Positions 28,095 to 41,637 are shown, counted from the stretch's first letter. The stretch: 64,000 bases of DNA from Margaritifera margaritifera (GCA_029931535.1 JAQPZY010001414.1:1-64000); one strand, 5' to 3'. A program made the numbers and translations. Notes: generated by a model from the letters alone, not told the origin.

Positions 28095-29671
28095 ACAATC
28101 CTACCCGTTTATGTTGACATCCTCGGGCCCGAGGAAATATTGTCGACATAAGCGGATGTCGAGATAAGTGTAGGGGGGTGGGGGGTCTGAAAAAAACACA
28201 TTTCTCTTGGACCTGCATACAAGTTAAATTCTTCTGTAAGTTTGACATGTCGTCACTGAGCAGGATTTACACTTTGAGAAAACAAACAATGGAAATTTTG
28301 AGTACATGAAGACGAAACCAGTGTGAAATACACTTGTATATTGACAAATTACATTTTGGTTAACTTCGTGTAATAAAATCCACAATGCATTAAGTGCATG
28401 TATATGAAAAATCCATGAATTCGTAAATGTATGCATCGGTCACATCCTGATAGGAAACACATGTATAAAAAATGGTTGTCCTCGTTTGATCTAACACGTC
28501 TACACAATTCACTACGATATTCATTGTCGCCAGTAGCACATGGTTGCATAGTTCTTAAAGTTGTACTTAAATTGGCCTAGATTTGGTCAGTCTGAGGCAA
28601 TACATGTTCCCATCTTACTGAGGCTACCAAGGGGATGGGGCTATTCACATGGAAATGAAACCCCCTGTCAACAAGTTGGTTTAAACGGTACATGTATTTA
28701 TTTACGGAAGTCATCGTGAAAAGTACATAAAATTGAACGAGATATGCGGCTGATATGATTAACGAAGGCATAATATTGAATACATTGACACATGCTAATG
28801 AGGTATTAAAAGAAAATGATTCATACAATACAATATTGTAATAATGTCAGCTCAAGTGGTATACAATTATTAAAATACGTACCGGAGAGATAACAGCTTT
28901 AAAAAGTTATGAATTCTCTCAAAATACAAGTACATGTAGCAGTAAAAGATTTTAATGACAAATGCATATAATTAAGATTATTATCTATAGCATAATCAAT
29001 GCATAAAATAACAATAAAATTTAATTTCTCTGCGATAGGCACCACCTTCAACTTCCTTAACAGTCAGATATTTAGTTTCTAGAGACTGTAAATTTAATCT
29101 GTGTTTTACTCAGCCGTTGGTAGCCATCGTAAACATAAATAAAGTTAACAAGGAAACTTTCACAGCACAATAAATTTGTTGTAATCACCGATCGCTTTGG
29201 AAAATGCGACAATCGATCAGATTTCATTGCTTTTATTCAAGTTTGGTGATGATTTTTTTTTTTAATGAAGGGTGCATTGTTTTTATTGAACATTGTAACC
29301 GGCTTGCTTTGATGAAGGGTACATGTGTTATTTAAGTTGCCGCGAGAGGCCAACTTTACAGGACAAAACAAAAGCCTGTTTTTTTTTAATGCGACCTCGA
29401 CATTAAATCGCGGCGGGAACATCAAATAATTGTAGAACAAAGTATAGGTCGGAACTGGCAGCTTGTCGACATAAATGATTAAAAAACAAAGCATTTGTTC
29501 AAGCTGGGACCAAGGGTTTCTGTCAACATGTACGTTTATTTGTTATCTCGACGTCGACATAAGCATGACAAATTTGGTAGTAATAGTAGACCAAGGGACC
29601 GGGACTTTGCTTTTTTGTCAACATAGGCAGCTTGTCGACATAAGTGATGTCGATATAAGTGGGTAGGACTG
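28095..29671. mobile_element. pogo/Tigger-like element, non-autonomous
   Basis: The left end TACAATCCTACCCGTTTA (28,095 on), continuing TGTTGACATC, is matched in reverse complement by the right end GATGTCGATATAAG then TGGGTAGGACTGTA (to about 29,671). This gives terminal inverted repeats of about 28 bp with four mismatches. Both ends are bounded by TA, the expected target duplication of the Tc1/mariner-pogo superfamily. Subterminal copies of TGTCGACATAA occur at about 28,142, 29,465, 29,552 and 29,635. I saw no transposase frame inside, so it would need help from an autonomous relative. Confidence 0.7.
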
Positions 29672-32600
29672 TAATAGACATGTCCCTTCTGGAAGTGTGT
29701 AGGTTTTTTTATTTTTTTCACTTTTAATGGTAACAGATCAAAAACGTGTGTTGTGAAGATTTTCAGACCCCATTTTTATAAGCCTAGGGAAAAGCTTACA
29801 TGTGTTAGGCATAATTTTGTAATTAATTCAGAAACTCTTGATCTCTCTATAATGATACAAATCAATGAGATCAAGAATCAGCAAACATGAGGGGTCCTAA
29901 GTAGCAAGATTCCAGTTTCTAAGTTACACCTCATTGGCCACATATGTGCAGCTCTAGTACAAAGCCTGTGCACTCTGTTGGAGATCTCTGCCAGCAGTTG
30001 TGTAGGTGATTTGTGTTAGTTTCTACTTGCACATCTTTTGGTAAATTACAATTTTAAAGGATTTCAGAATATACATTTAAATTTCAAATTTTTAGTTAAA
30101 ATTTTATGAAAGATTTAATTGACTCATTTTTAAATGTTGTCAAAAGACGTAGCAACTTGGTTTGGTTTCATGTTGGAGATTGTATCAAATATATAACTTT
30201 CTTAATTTGGATGAAAATCTTTAACGGTTTTCTTTCCATTGCAGTTTAAAATATTACTGTGCTCTCATGTAGATAGCCGACATTAAACAGTCATTTTTCA
30301 TTGTTGGGTAAGATGAAATTTTGGTCTGTAACTGAAGTATTTATAGACTGACTTTATTGAAAATTTAATGTGGTATAAGTGTAACTAGTTGCATTTCATG
30401 CCTCTGATATGTGTCAGACCAGGATAAAATGCTTCCAGTTGGTATGGAGCCAAGTAGTTCCCATCTTAATTTAGAGGTGTTGTAGCACAAAACTCACTTT
30501 TTCTTCAAAATACCAACATTATAAAAGATTTAACACTTGAAACTCCCCCTTAACAATTAAAAGAAAATCTGCTCACAAAACATTTTTGTCATATGATCTT
30601 GTGCGCTTGTTAACACTAGTAGCACAATGCTGCTAGTACAGCATAAATTTTGAGTTTTAGGAACTAATAATTTACTATGGTTGGAATGTTCAGCAGGGTT
30701 TTTATTTTGAACCAGCATTTTCCCTTTTTTTTTACCTGAACATAATTTGTTTAATTTTTCAGTTTACATAATCAGTATATTAGTGGCTTTTTTTCTTTAA
30801 ATTAGAGTAAGAATATTTTTTTCAAGCTATTTGAGGGCTGGAAATTAAAAATAAAAAAATAAAATCCCAGACCTCTCACCATCTGGAATATTAAATGGTC
30901 AGCCTCTTAGCAAAATAACTTGGTTTGCATGTTAGTTATGATAATCATTTAAGAAAAACCAATCTAATAAATAACAACTTTTAAGGATAATTGCCACAGT
31001 TCAGACACTGTGGCGGCATTCCAACATGAATATGGGCACATTATACACCCGCTCCATGTTCAATAGTCATCAGTGTAGAGCTTAGTACAATATAATTGAC
31101 CAACAAGAATTAATGATCTCAGCTTTTGGAGAAGGTATGCAGATTGAATTTAGTGCTGTTTATTTAGGTGGCTTATGGGGAAGGGGACCAAAAATGGAGA
31201 AATAAGAAATCAATAAGCCTTATAGAATCAGGTTCTTTTTTCCCCCCTTATTTGTTTCGTAACAGGAAAGACAGATCGTGAGAACTGGCTACATATAGGT
31301 TATACAAATGATTAATAGTTATCTAGATAAGAAGTTAATGAATTAGGTATTCTACCCTCTGGTTAGGAACTAAATGAGTGTTTTAAAAATTGCATGGGGT
31401 ATCACCGCAGAATAGAAACTTACAATACCAGACTTAAACCTATAAATATGTCCCCATGATGACACACTTCATGCAGTGAATAGGTTACATTCAGTTCTGA
31501 CAGATGGCTTTTGTTTGTGACCAGTCTATTCCAGTTCAGGGTAAACAATAACGACCAATCAGAATTGTTGTAATCGATTCATTGCATGATATACTGGACA
31601 TGTGTACCTACCAAACTGGATCCAGGTAGACAAAATATGAAGCAAGCAAGAAACTTCGAGTAAAAGTGACCATTAAACGGAAGGTACTTCAATTGTACAT
31701 TGGAAAAAGTTTGGGATGTCTCTTTTACAGTGACACAACTTATGTTGAACATGCCGACCATATAAGAAAATTAGCACAGAATTAGTAAGGGGTCAGATTT
31801 TGAACCACGCGACCTTGTGTTGACTGGTTGAATTGGAGTGGGTGCTGTCAATAATTTCCCTTTTTAACTGACATAAATGAGTGCCTGTGCCATTTCAGTA
31901 CACTGTGTTTACTTTTGTACTTCACTTGGTTTTTGTTGTTGTTGTTGTTTTTTATTAAATTTATTTTTTATAACAGTTCTCAAACACTGTTGTATATAAC
32001 ATGGGAGTTTCTGGATCACTGTGCTTCCCATATGAAAATCTAACCCTATTATCTGTGCCTTCCATATGAAATTATGACGTCATACCCTTGCTCCCAGGAA
32101 AAAAAACACACAAAGTGTAAGGCAACGTCATCTTGACGAAATTATATTCTTGCATTGCTTGAAAAGCCTCTAATTAAGTTAACACTTTCCCCCGCAAGTT
32201 ATCATTTCTTATCACTGCCGGATTTCCACAAGTTATCATTTGTTCTCATTTCAGTATGAAAACGTACCAGCTTGTGTTTCGAAACATCAGACATCAATAT
32301 GTAAATACTGAAAACGTACCAGCTTGTGTTTCGAAACTTCAGAATCAGACATCAATATGTAAATACCAATGGGTGTTTTAAGAAGAGAATCGGTGAAGGG
32401 ACTTTTTAAATATATTATCTGCAGATTTTAACTGCCGTGCTTGCATTATCTTCTTCATAATAGCAGTTTGAAACCGTAAGTGAACCGTCATAGAGTAATA
32501 ATGGCGGACATCGCGGTAATCTTGGAAATACCGCTTCATTATACTGGCTGTTTTCGTAATTTATTTAGCACACACATTAAAGATAATAAACTATTGGTAG

Positions 32601-33505
32601 AAAGCAAAGGCTATATTTTACGTGAGAAAAGATTGAGCTAAAACAATACTTTTCTTCAGGTCAGAAACGTACGGGACAATGCTATGTTGTGGAATTCAAG
32701 GTCAAGGTTGTTTTCTTACATCACTTTTTCTTTTTTGAAAATACTAAGAAAAAAAAAAGCAGCAAAGCAAATACTATCTGACCAATAACAACAATATTAA
32801 TAGTACGTAGCCAAATATTTAAACCAAAAATGTGCAATCATATCCATGGATTTTTGTAACGAATCTAAAAAGTGCAAGTGGTCACATTAAAAAAATTCCT
32901 GTTTTTAAAAATAGATGCACCCACTTGGCATGCGTGACGCCATGTTTGCCCTTGGCCATGTGCAGATTCAGCTGGAAAGAAGGATCTAGTTCATTCATAT
33001 ATTGACTCTAGTGCTTCATTTCGATCAATAGATAAGGTAATGTATTATCTGCAACAATGAAATTAAACGCCAAAGTTTTGATGTTATTATATATGTATAG
33101 CTTGAAAATATTCGCAGTTCAGGTGCTTCTAATTATAAAATTTTCAAGCACACGACAATCACCTTCGCAAAAACTTATTTTCTCGATTTATTCATGGTCT
33201 CGTTTGGCCTGCTTGACATACCTGGGCATATTAAAGATTATTACAAACATATTTCAAATGTATATTTGTTATTTGTCTTTTCAAAATAACACAGGACAAA
33301 GAACACATATGACATAAGTGAGTCCATTGAGTTATGGCACATTTAAAATCGCAGACATATTTCTTGAGCTTGATCTTCATTAGTGTAGTACTACATCATA
33401 ATTACATTTTTGCACCATGGAATGACGATTTTAATGCAGAAATGTCAAAATGGAATCATCAGACAAATAGTTTAGTTTTTTAAGACTTTGATAGTTAAGA
33501 CACCA
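29672..33505. other. non-coding host DNA
   Basis: AT-rich sequence without a recognisable gene. The only structured item is a tandem duplication at 32,261-32,367: GAAAACGTACCAGCTTGTGT and the following ~35 bases occur twice, the second copy carrying a small insertion. A splice-acceptor-like tract ends at about 30,243. Open frames such as 31,579-31,761 and 33,057-33,317 look random. Confidence 0.55.
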
Positions 33506-33735
33506 ACCGTGTTCCAACATTGCCAGATTGGGTGTCAGTTTCAGAAAAAGAAGAGATGGAAGAGGGCAGTGATATAGACTGTAATGATGTTACTAATGTG
33601 AAACTGTCATCAGACGAAGAGTCAGTGTAATCGGAGACCGCCCATGAATTTAACAACCTGGACAGTCAGTCAAGCTCATCGAATGATGACGACCTTTCGT
33701 CACAAGCTGCCATTGCTGTTTACATCTGAAAGTTT
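33506..33735 (+). pseudogene. degenerate acidic/serine-rich frame
   Basis: One plus frame reads VPTLPDWVSVSEKEEMEEGS, then a D/E/S-rich run and, after a TAA near 33,628, a second D/S-rich run ending in TGA near 33,729. The composition resembles the acidic N-terminal leaders of PiggyBac-type transposases such as the one at 36.1-36.5 kb, but it is on the opposite strand and lacks any catalytic domain. It may be the tip of another transposon or a chance composition bias. Confidence 0.25.
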
Positions 33736-34157
33736 ATTGAGCTCAGTGGACCATCCACTGATAGAATATGCCACACCACTGTATAATTTTTATTAGCAGT
33801 TTGAGTAGAACTTGTTCCACTTACTAGCAGACCAGACCAATAGATATGCAGCCCAGCAGCATGAAAATGAACTACAGTAGACATATACCAATCCAGAGGA
33901 TATATAACAAAAATCTTTTACTGCCCTCTTCACCCTCATTGGAATAAGTTTATGAAACAAAAAAAAAAAAAAATTATGCAAGTATGTAATTTAGAAAAGA
34001 TATCTTACCAAATGATATTTTCATTTCATTGAAGAGCTGATCCTGAATATAAATATCCACTGTCTACTAAATGAGTTGTTCTCGAACTATTGTATTCAAG
34101 GGGAAAAATACATACATGAAAAAAAAAACTATTTACAACTGTATTGCAGCATGTTTG

Positions 34158-36500
34158 TTACACCTCTATAATGACCATGCATTGATGAAATGCGCTGTGA
34201 CATTCTATGCCGCAGAGATGGACATTGCAAATGCCACAGCCAAATTTGGTTTCCTTTCTTCTCTTTTCCCCATGCTTTTTACAGTATTTGCATGTTGATC
34301 TTTTCCGTTTAAGTGCCTGCAGAGTGTGTGTGTCAATATTGGCTGGGGTCACTGGGGCTAAAGATTTTCGCTGCATGCCAATCTTCCTGCATTTGAAACC
34401 TCCTATCAGTTGCTTGGCTAAATTGATTCTAAAATCTAACTGTCGAAATCTTTTCCTTCTTTCTTGATTATCAGGATGACTCTCTACCATTGTTATGAAG
34501 GCGTTGATGATGCATATGTTGACTATAAAGTGGAACATATATCGCCACCATTTCTTCGATGCTCTTCCAACTGGATATTTGGCCCTGAGTTGGTCACATA
34601 TGTCAACGCCTTGGTAGAACTGTTGGTAGTTTGTGACTGCCCTTGGACAGTTGACCTGTTGCACTGTTCCATCTTTCTGTTTCCGGTTGGCTATATCAAT
34701 GATACTAGGGTCTGCTGCTGTGGATAAAACTGTAAGTGGTTTCTTGTCCTTCCACAGTGTGGCGGTCAGGTTTCCATCCTGCCTGATAATATGCTCTCCT
34801 TGCTCCATGAATGGTGGGTACTTAAACTCCTCAGGGAAGCCTTTACGTTTTTTTCTGATGGTGCCACTAGCATAGATACCATGTCTCAATAAGCTTTGTA
34901 CCAGTCGGATGGATGTGAAAAAGTTGTCAAAGTAGACATGGTAATATTTGCTTCTCAATGGTTTAGTTAGCCTTTGGACAACTCTATAGCCAAGACCCTT
35001 CCTGCTGTCTTTGACTTGATCTACATCTTCCTTCCCCTGATAAAATTCAAACTGGTGACAGAAACCAAACAAACTGTCGCAACGTATCCATACTTTCAGG
35101 CCCCACTTGATTGGCTTCGATGGAAGATATTGCTTGGCCTTCTGTCGTCCCTTAAAGGCGATCATACATGTAAATTGCATTATCTTCTTGATAGATCATT
35201 TGTGGAATTAGTGTATGAAATTATACTCTTAACTTTCGACTGGATCAATTAATGATAAGTGAACTTGTTTTATATTATGAAAAGGTATGCATTTTGAATG
35301 GTGCAAATGTTAGTTTTACTAGTATACGATATATAACATAATTTATACCATTAACCTTTTCACTAGATTTCAGATTTTCATGAGTTTGGTGCTCTAGTTT
35401 TATGTATATAGGCAGGAGAATGTGGAGTTGTGAAGTCATTGGATATATGATGTATGTGTGTATGTGATATGTACATGCGAGTGGTTCATACATCATATTG
35501 GACATAATTGTAGTATGTACCAGTAATCACTACTATATTTTGTGCTTTTTTCTTCTTTTTTTAAAATTATAATGTTTATTGTAAGGATGAAAGACAATAA
35601 AATATGTATGCATGCATGTATATTTCTTCCTCCTATGATATCTATTTGTGAGTGTGTGTCTGCTTTGTAATTTACTTTTTGAAAGGAATGCATTAATTAA
35701 TTTATAGGTGTGTCAATATATAAACCTTCATCAATGGTTTGATGTTGGCGAGGCTTGTAGGTCTTCTCAATCTTGGCCAGAACTTCATCTAGTACAGGAC
35801 GTATTTTGTGTAGTTTGTCATGAATAATGTTGTCTGCAGGGAAATCTGCAGTGTTATCATTTAGGTGAATGTACTGGAGCAGTTTTTCAAACCTTCTGCG
35901 TGGCATTACATCTTTAATTCCTTGGTTGGAAAGAAAGTTGTCATTTGACCAATAAAAACTATAGCTAGGGGCCTGTATTATGCCCATAAGAATCAACATG
36001 CCAAGGAAGGCAGACATCTCAGGCACACTTGTGTCTGTCTAGTTTGGATCACAAGTTTCATGATCCTTCTGTTGTTCAGCTGCAAATTTGTTGGTTTCAA
36101 TTACAATATTTGCAATAAGTCCAACTGGAAAATATAAATGGAAATAATCCATTTCTGGTGCTGTTTCTGGCAAATTATGTGATGATCCTGACTGCTGAAT
36201 AAATTGACTAATGTCATTATCTTGCACGTCTGCTAACCAATTTGGCTGATCATCATCACTGTCACTGGAGTCGGAGGATATCGCAATGTCGATATCTGAC
36301 AACAAAATGTCAGATCCATCTTCAGAAATTAAATCGTTATCAATTAAATCAGGTATTTCGTCGGAACTGAACCGAGAAAAATCGTTTTCGCTTCCAGACA
36401 AATCACTGTCACTTAAATACGAGGACGATAGCGCCATGACGAAATCAGGGAATTCCATACGTAAATGCAAAATTTCACTTCCGGTATCGTCTGTTGGCAT
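34158..36500 (-). pseudogene. PiggyBac-type transposase, broken
   Basis: Minus-strand gene in three blocks. The first (36,500 to 36,042) is an acidic leader starting MPTDDTGSEI and ends at a TAG (36,039-36,041). The second (36,038 to 35,724) starts the transposase core (EMSAFLGMLILMGI, FYWSNDNFLSN) and reaches the first catalytic Asp in TIDEG. The third (35,165 to 34,158) resumes with IAFKGRQKAKQYLPSKPIKW, holds the later catalytic Asps (YFDNFFTS; VDICDQ) and ends in a cysteine-rich finger (CKYCKKH, CGICNVHLCGIECH). A 558-bp insert (35,166-35,723) separates blocks two and three. The family cuts and pastes at TTAA; I could not identify the element's terminal repeats. Apart from the stop and the insert, the frame is well kept, so inactivation looks fairly recent. 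Confidence 0.88.
35166..35723. mobile_element. insert within the PiggyBac transposase
   Basis: 558 bp of AT-rich, non-coding sequence separates the codons for TIDEG and the following Met-Ile-Ala. The minus-strand left side starts with GT (GTTTATATATTG), but the right side ends in ACATGT without a usable AG, so it is not a standard intron. No terminal repeats were obvious. It may be a small non-autonomous transposon. Confidence 0.45.
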
Positions 36501-36557
36501 GATTTGATTGAAACTTTGCATACTGAAAAGATTCAAACAAATAAACAACACGAACAT

Positions 36558-38545
36558 TCTTAATTTTGTTATTTTATTTCATTTGTCCCAAAATTATGGC
36601 CGATTTAGTGTTTTAAACACCTTAAAACGCCATTAAACATAACAATGTATAGAAGAGGACTTACCATATTTTCCGCGCATTCTAAAATTGTGCTTTTAAA
36701 CAGAAATGAGATAATGACAATATAAATCGATACTCCTAATGTAAACTTCAACATTATATTAGGAAAACCTTACACTGATATATAACTTACATACGTTGAA
36801 AAGGCCACAATATTTCCATTGAATTGGGGGTATTACAATCGATTAACATTGCCATTTTGGTTGTGGCTTGGGAAACCCCCTTTAAGTATGATTGGTCGGT
36901 TAAATTTAGATTTACATTGACTATTAGCAGGAAATACGTCATTAAAACCGGATGTTAGTAACTGTGCTTTCTTAGTTTGACTAACTTATAGTTACCTCGC
37001 GGCTAATCAACAATAAACTGGAAGATATTACCCATATTTATCAGGTGCCGTGTAATGCGTAGAAATGCGTAGATGGGGGGCAAAGGTAAAAGCGTAGTTA
37101 TACGAAGATGGGGAGCAAAGGTAAAGGCGTAGAAAAGCGTACTTGGGGAGAAAATGTAACTAGTAGTGCTACATAACAGTTTCTGGCACACTGGTGTAGT
37201 TGGAAGTTTTTGACACACTTAATATAATGGGTTTACAAAATTGTAATTAAAATATTTTCTAACAACTACAGAAAAGCGAGCAGTGAGTAATAAAAATTGA
37301 AATATAAATATACATTTAAAAGACAAGTAACAGTTCCAGAAAGCCCAAATATTAACTACTGAGGCATCACACTATTACATGCTTGATTTTAAGGCAGTAA
37401 TGTGAAAATTAAAGAAATTTGCAAGTCTGTTTCTGCACAGTATCTGAACATGAGGCACCGTTAGTAGCAATGCACTAGTGTGCCAGCCGGTAAATTGTGT
37501 GCATGATTTTGTGTCTTATTTTATTAGACTGTACACTTGAACTGTCTTGTTTCCATTAATTTTGTGTGACTTGTTTTCTTTCTTTTTCTTTTCCTTTGCT
37601 TCTTCTTTTACAGATTGTGATTAATACCATGTATTCTGCTTTCAGGTCATTGACTTGAGCGAGTTAGAATGGCTATCAAGCCATTTAGCTCACGATATAA
37701 AAACACATAAACAGTTTATAGGCATCAGGATGCAACTCTGGAACTGGCAAAAGTCAGTAGGCTTCTTTTGGCAGTTGAGGTGAGTTAACTGGGAGTTTAC
37801 TCCAGAAAAAAACTTGAGGATATCAATGTAGACGGTGTAATCAAATAGGCATAATTCAAATTTATATTTATTTGAGATAAGTGTGCAACTGGACTGATGA
37901 GAATACCTATAATAATTCCAGCACTGACAATGCCCACTGGTCATAACTGATGAAACGTAATTCCTTGCCTACCTGTTGCCCTTCTATCAATCATGAAACC
38001 AATTCACAGACCAAAGTTTTAAAAAGTAATTTTTTATATTAAATCTTTAATTGCAATTTTAGCAAGAATTTTGTCTGTAAAACACGTATCCCGCACTTCC
38101 CAGTTTGGATACCCACCCCAAACTATGGACCTCTTAAGCTAGTCCTTGAGGGTAAGCGTTGCCCCAGGGGTAATTGTCAGTTGGGTACATACAGTTGTCT
38201 TCTCATGCCCGTAATTATGTACATAGTGCGACTCTGAACAGGTTTAAGGCTATGACCCATGGGCGAAGTCCTTGGATGGTTCGGATGGGCACTAGGGCCA
38301 ATGTCAATTCCAAGTGTAAATTTGTCTTTCCATGCCCAGCTAGTGTATACATGGTTATAAGATGGGGATCTCAATAGTTTGCCCTGGGGAGTAGTGAAAG
38401 ACACCAAAGCAACGCATAGGGATCACCATAGTCTGACGTATGTTGACACTTAAGTCGTTGCTCATGCATGCCAGTTCCCAGACATGTACAGTATACAGGT
38501 CCAGTGTTATTTGAAATTTATGTAAATCACCCACTCTCCATTTAT
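36558..38545. other. non-coding host DNA
   Basis: AT-rich. A short minisatellite of about 50 bp (GGGGAGCAAAGGTAAAGGCG and variants) spans 37,050-37,155 in roughly three degenerate copies. A strong pyrimidine tract with TTTTACAG ends at about 37,613 and could be a splice acceptor, but the following frame is short. No gene is recognisable. Confidence 0.5.
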
Positions 38546-38912
38546 TGTATACTATTTCGTATTCTGTATTCAAAGGTCAAATCTGCCTACAATATTTATA
38601 TATCTGTACTTGTAGGCAAGCTTATATCTGTGGTGTATAACAGCCGAATGGCGGTACCGTGACGCGATAGTTACGGTCTAAGAGAAGCCGAAACTTCATC
38701 AAGAAGCAGCAAAAAAGTCATTATCTTCATAATAAATGTTAAACATAAGCAGAGGTTGTCATCAAACTGGCACAGATCTATCCAGAAGATGTCAACATAA
38801 TTTGTTACGTTCGGAATACAACTGCAATGCTTTCCATCAAACAGTGGAAAAGGACGAGGATTTTCCAATTGTTTATATGTCTGCGGGATGATTTTATACA
38901 ATTCTCTCCACG

Positions 38913-38967
<55 letters not shown>

Positions 38968-39223
38968 AATCAAAGATGGAATTTTGTTGTTTGTATATGG
39001 ATAAGTCAGCATGAATGAGATAATAAAATATTTCAGACTGCATATATTATAGACCATCTAAGGTATCATAATATAACGTCATCAGTAGTCTGAACTTTAT
39101 ACAAATGCACTGTCTCTGTGGGCAGAACGCTAATAGATTTCATCCTTGTGGGAAGAATGCAGTGTATACTATTTCGTATTCTGTATTCAAAGGTCAAATC
39201 TGCCCACAATATTTATATATCTG
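38546..39223. repeat. direct repeat pair, 617 bp apart
   Basis: The sequence starting TGTATACTATTTCGTATTCT at 38,546 recurs at 39,163 and stays the same for about 60 bases except for one T/C change. Between the copies lies a pure A-run of 47 (38,920-38,966). The arrangement could be a duplicated flank around an inserted retrocopy, with the A-run as its tail, or a simple segmental duplication. The intervening DNA has no recognisable frame. Confidence 0.7.
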
Positions 39224-39305
39224 CCCGCTAAGTAAAATATGAAGGGTTAAAAAATAAGTATATATGCTGAATTTGAAAATATATATAGTTATTATATGAG
39301 AAAAG

Positions 39306-39310
<5 letters not shown>

Positions 39311-39357
<47 letters not shown>

Positions 39358-39439
39358 TTTGATTTGAAATTTAAATTAGATCAATGCCTTCCCGTAACCC
39401 CACTTTCGGGATGAAATCCCACAACCCACGTAAAACTAG

Positions 39440-39506
<67 letters not shown>

Positions 39507-39511
39507 GTATG

Positions 39512-39545
<34 letters not shown>

Positions 39546-39546
39546 G
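39311..39546. repeat. (TA)n microsatellites
   Basis: Two TA runs, about 39,311-39,355 and 39,439-39,546, the second impure with GTATGTATGT. They flank a short unique stretch and sit directly left of the SINE inverted pair. Open frames here simply translate the repeat. Confidence 0.95.
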
Positions 39547-39573
39547 ATATATGAATAAATGCTTTTATCATTT

Positions 39574-39852
39574 TATCATACAGGTTAGAGAATTTTAATT
39601 CTTACTCTACGGAGATTCGAACCCGGATCAGCGCGTTACGGCACCCATTGCCTTGCCTGTGAGCACCAACCCCTATGCCATCTCGAGGCTGCACACATCA
39701 CAAAAAAATGATGCTACAAAGTCGGTGATGTGTGCATGGTCAAGATGGTAATAGGGGTTGGTGCTTACAGGCAAGGCGATGAGTGCGTAACCCGCAGATT
39801 AGGGATCAAATCTTCGTAGGGTACGAATTAAAATGTTCTAACCTGTATGATA
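39574..39852. repeat. head-to-head tRNA-like SINE inverted repeat
   Basis: Two 128-bp arms (39,574-39,701 and 39,725-39,852) are reverse complements at roughly 85 percent by eye, around a 23-bp spacer. Read outward, the arms contain an A-box-like TGGCATAGGGG and a B-box-like GGGTTCGAATC. The left copy reads on the minus strand and the right copy, more degenerate, on the plus. Both end in a shared CTAACCTGTATGATA. The structure would fold into a long hairpin if transcribed through. Confidence 0.8.
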
Positions 39853-39945
39853 ATATTATTTATTCGTATTTAAAAAGTATGTTAATGTTATCAAGCATTC
39901 TTCTGAAGAATCCAGGGATAGCACTTTCCACACTCTTGTATTTGT

Positions 39946-40820
<875 letters not shown>

Positions 40821-40824
40821 GTAT

Positions 40825-41005
40825 TGGGGGGGTATCGAGACCCAAGGGGGCACTTGAGACCCGTACGGGAAATTAACATGGATGGGCCTGGAGAGGCCCC
40901 CATACGTGGGGGGCACTCTAGGCTCACAAAATGGGGCTGGAGAGGCCCAATACGTGGGGGGGGGGCACTCTAGGCCCAAGGTGGGGCACTTGAAACCCAA
41001 AATGG
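40825..41005. repeat. G-rich minisatellite
   Basis: About two and a half copies of a ~55-bp unit containing GGGGCTGGAGAGGCCC, ATACGTGGGGGG and GCACTCTAGGC. The many G-runs on the plus strand could form quadruplexes. It lies immediately outside the proposed left end of the integrated Polinton-like element. Confidence 0.75.
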
Positions 41006-41093
41006 TTTATGGGACAAAAGTATTTTTAGAGAGATAGAAGTGACACATACACCAAACAAACACACAAACAAAACATAGAAACAATATTTTTTT

Positions 41094-41148
41094 TAAAGCA
41101 ATCCTAGAGTAATCTTTTCTAGAGAGGTGGGTGACCCTGAAAAGGGCC
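41094..41148 (-). terminator. histone-type mRNA 3' end, copy 1
   Basis: On the minus strand, GGCCCTTTTCAGGGTC (41,148 to 41,133) is a six-pair stem with one G-U and a four-base loop UUUC. It is preceded by CCAAC and followed directly by ACCCA. This matches the metazoan replication-dependent histone mRNA stem-loop recognised by SLBP. A purine-rich TCTAGAAAAGATT follows about 10 nt later, where the U7 snRNA-binding downstream element normally lies. It closes the minus-strand gene starting at 41,403. Confidence 0.85.
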
Positions 41149-41224
41149 GTTGGAGTGGTGTGAACCAAGTTAACACAGATGGCACCTCGTGGAGGGTCTT
41201 CTTCTTCTTAAGCTTCGACGGACT

Positions 41225-41403
41225 TCAGGTCCGTAAATCAATACCCGCTTCAAGCAGCCTTGTCTCTCTATATAGATCCTTCTTTTCCACACCTATGTAT
41301 CTGTCATCTTCGTAATCGCCCATGATGCTTTGACATACATGGGGTACTCTGGGTTGAACAACATCCCTGATACGATGTTGGATGATTCAATACTAGTCCA
41401 CAT
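41225..41403 (-). pseudogene. small left-end gene, frameshifted, unrecognised
   Basis: A TATA box (TATATATA, 41,456-41,449 on the minus strand) lies 53 nt before an ATG at 41,403. That frame runs 36 codons (begins MWTSIESSNIV) to a TAG at 41,293. An overlapping frame from 41,323 (begins MGDYEDDRYIGVEKKD) runs to a TGA at 41,225, with a lysine run encoded just beyond. Together they look like one small charged protein split by an indel; I cannot name it. The gene ends in a histone-type stem-loop 77 nt after the TGA. It is divergent from the gene at 41,638, leaving a shared upstream region of about 130 bp with a G-rich tract (41,548-41,568). Confidence 0.45.
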
Positions 41404-41448
41404 CTTCTAGTCTTGAGAACCAGTGAAGCTATGTGACAAAAGCGGTGG

Positions 41449-41590
41449 TATATATAGCCTGAAAGCAGATTGAAACGGATCGAAATGAGTCACCAATCCA
41501 AACGCGCGTTACAACAGGGTGGGTCTCCCTTCCAATCGGAAGAGAGCGGGGGGGTGGGGGTGGGGGCGTGACGTTATCTTCAGTATATAG
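41449..41590. promoter_or_regulatory. divergent TATA promoter region at left end
   Basis: A minus-strand TATATATA (41,456-41,449) and a plus-strand TATATAG (41,584-41,590) face away from each other across about 130 bp. Each sits 53-54 nt before the ATG of its gene. The middle contains the palindrome AACGCGCGTT and a G-rich run, plausible upstream elements. Confidence 0.6.
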
Positions 41591-41637
41591 GCGTCACAGC
41601 GTTCGTATAGTTTTACCTTTGGCGGCATAGTTTGGGT

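Noticed and set aside
35166..35723. Ordinary spliceosomal intron in the PiggyBac gene
   Set aside because: No AG acceptor keeps the frame into the conserved residues that follow.
38671..39057. 128-codon minus frame
   Set aside because: It contains a poly-Phe run from the A-tract and has no domain.
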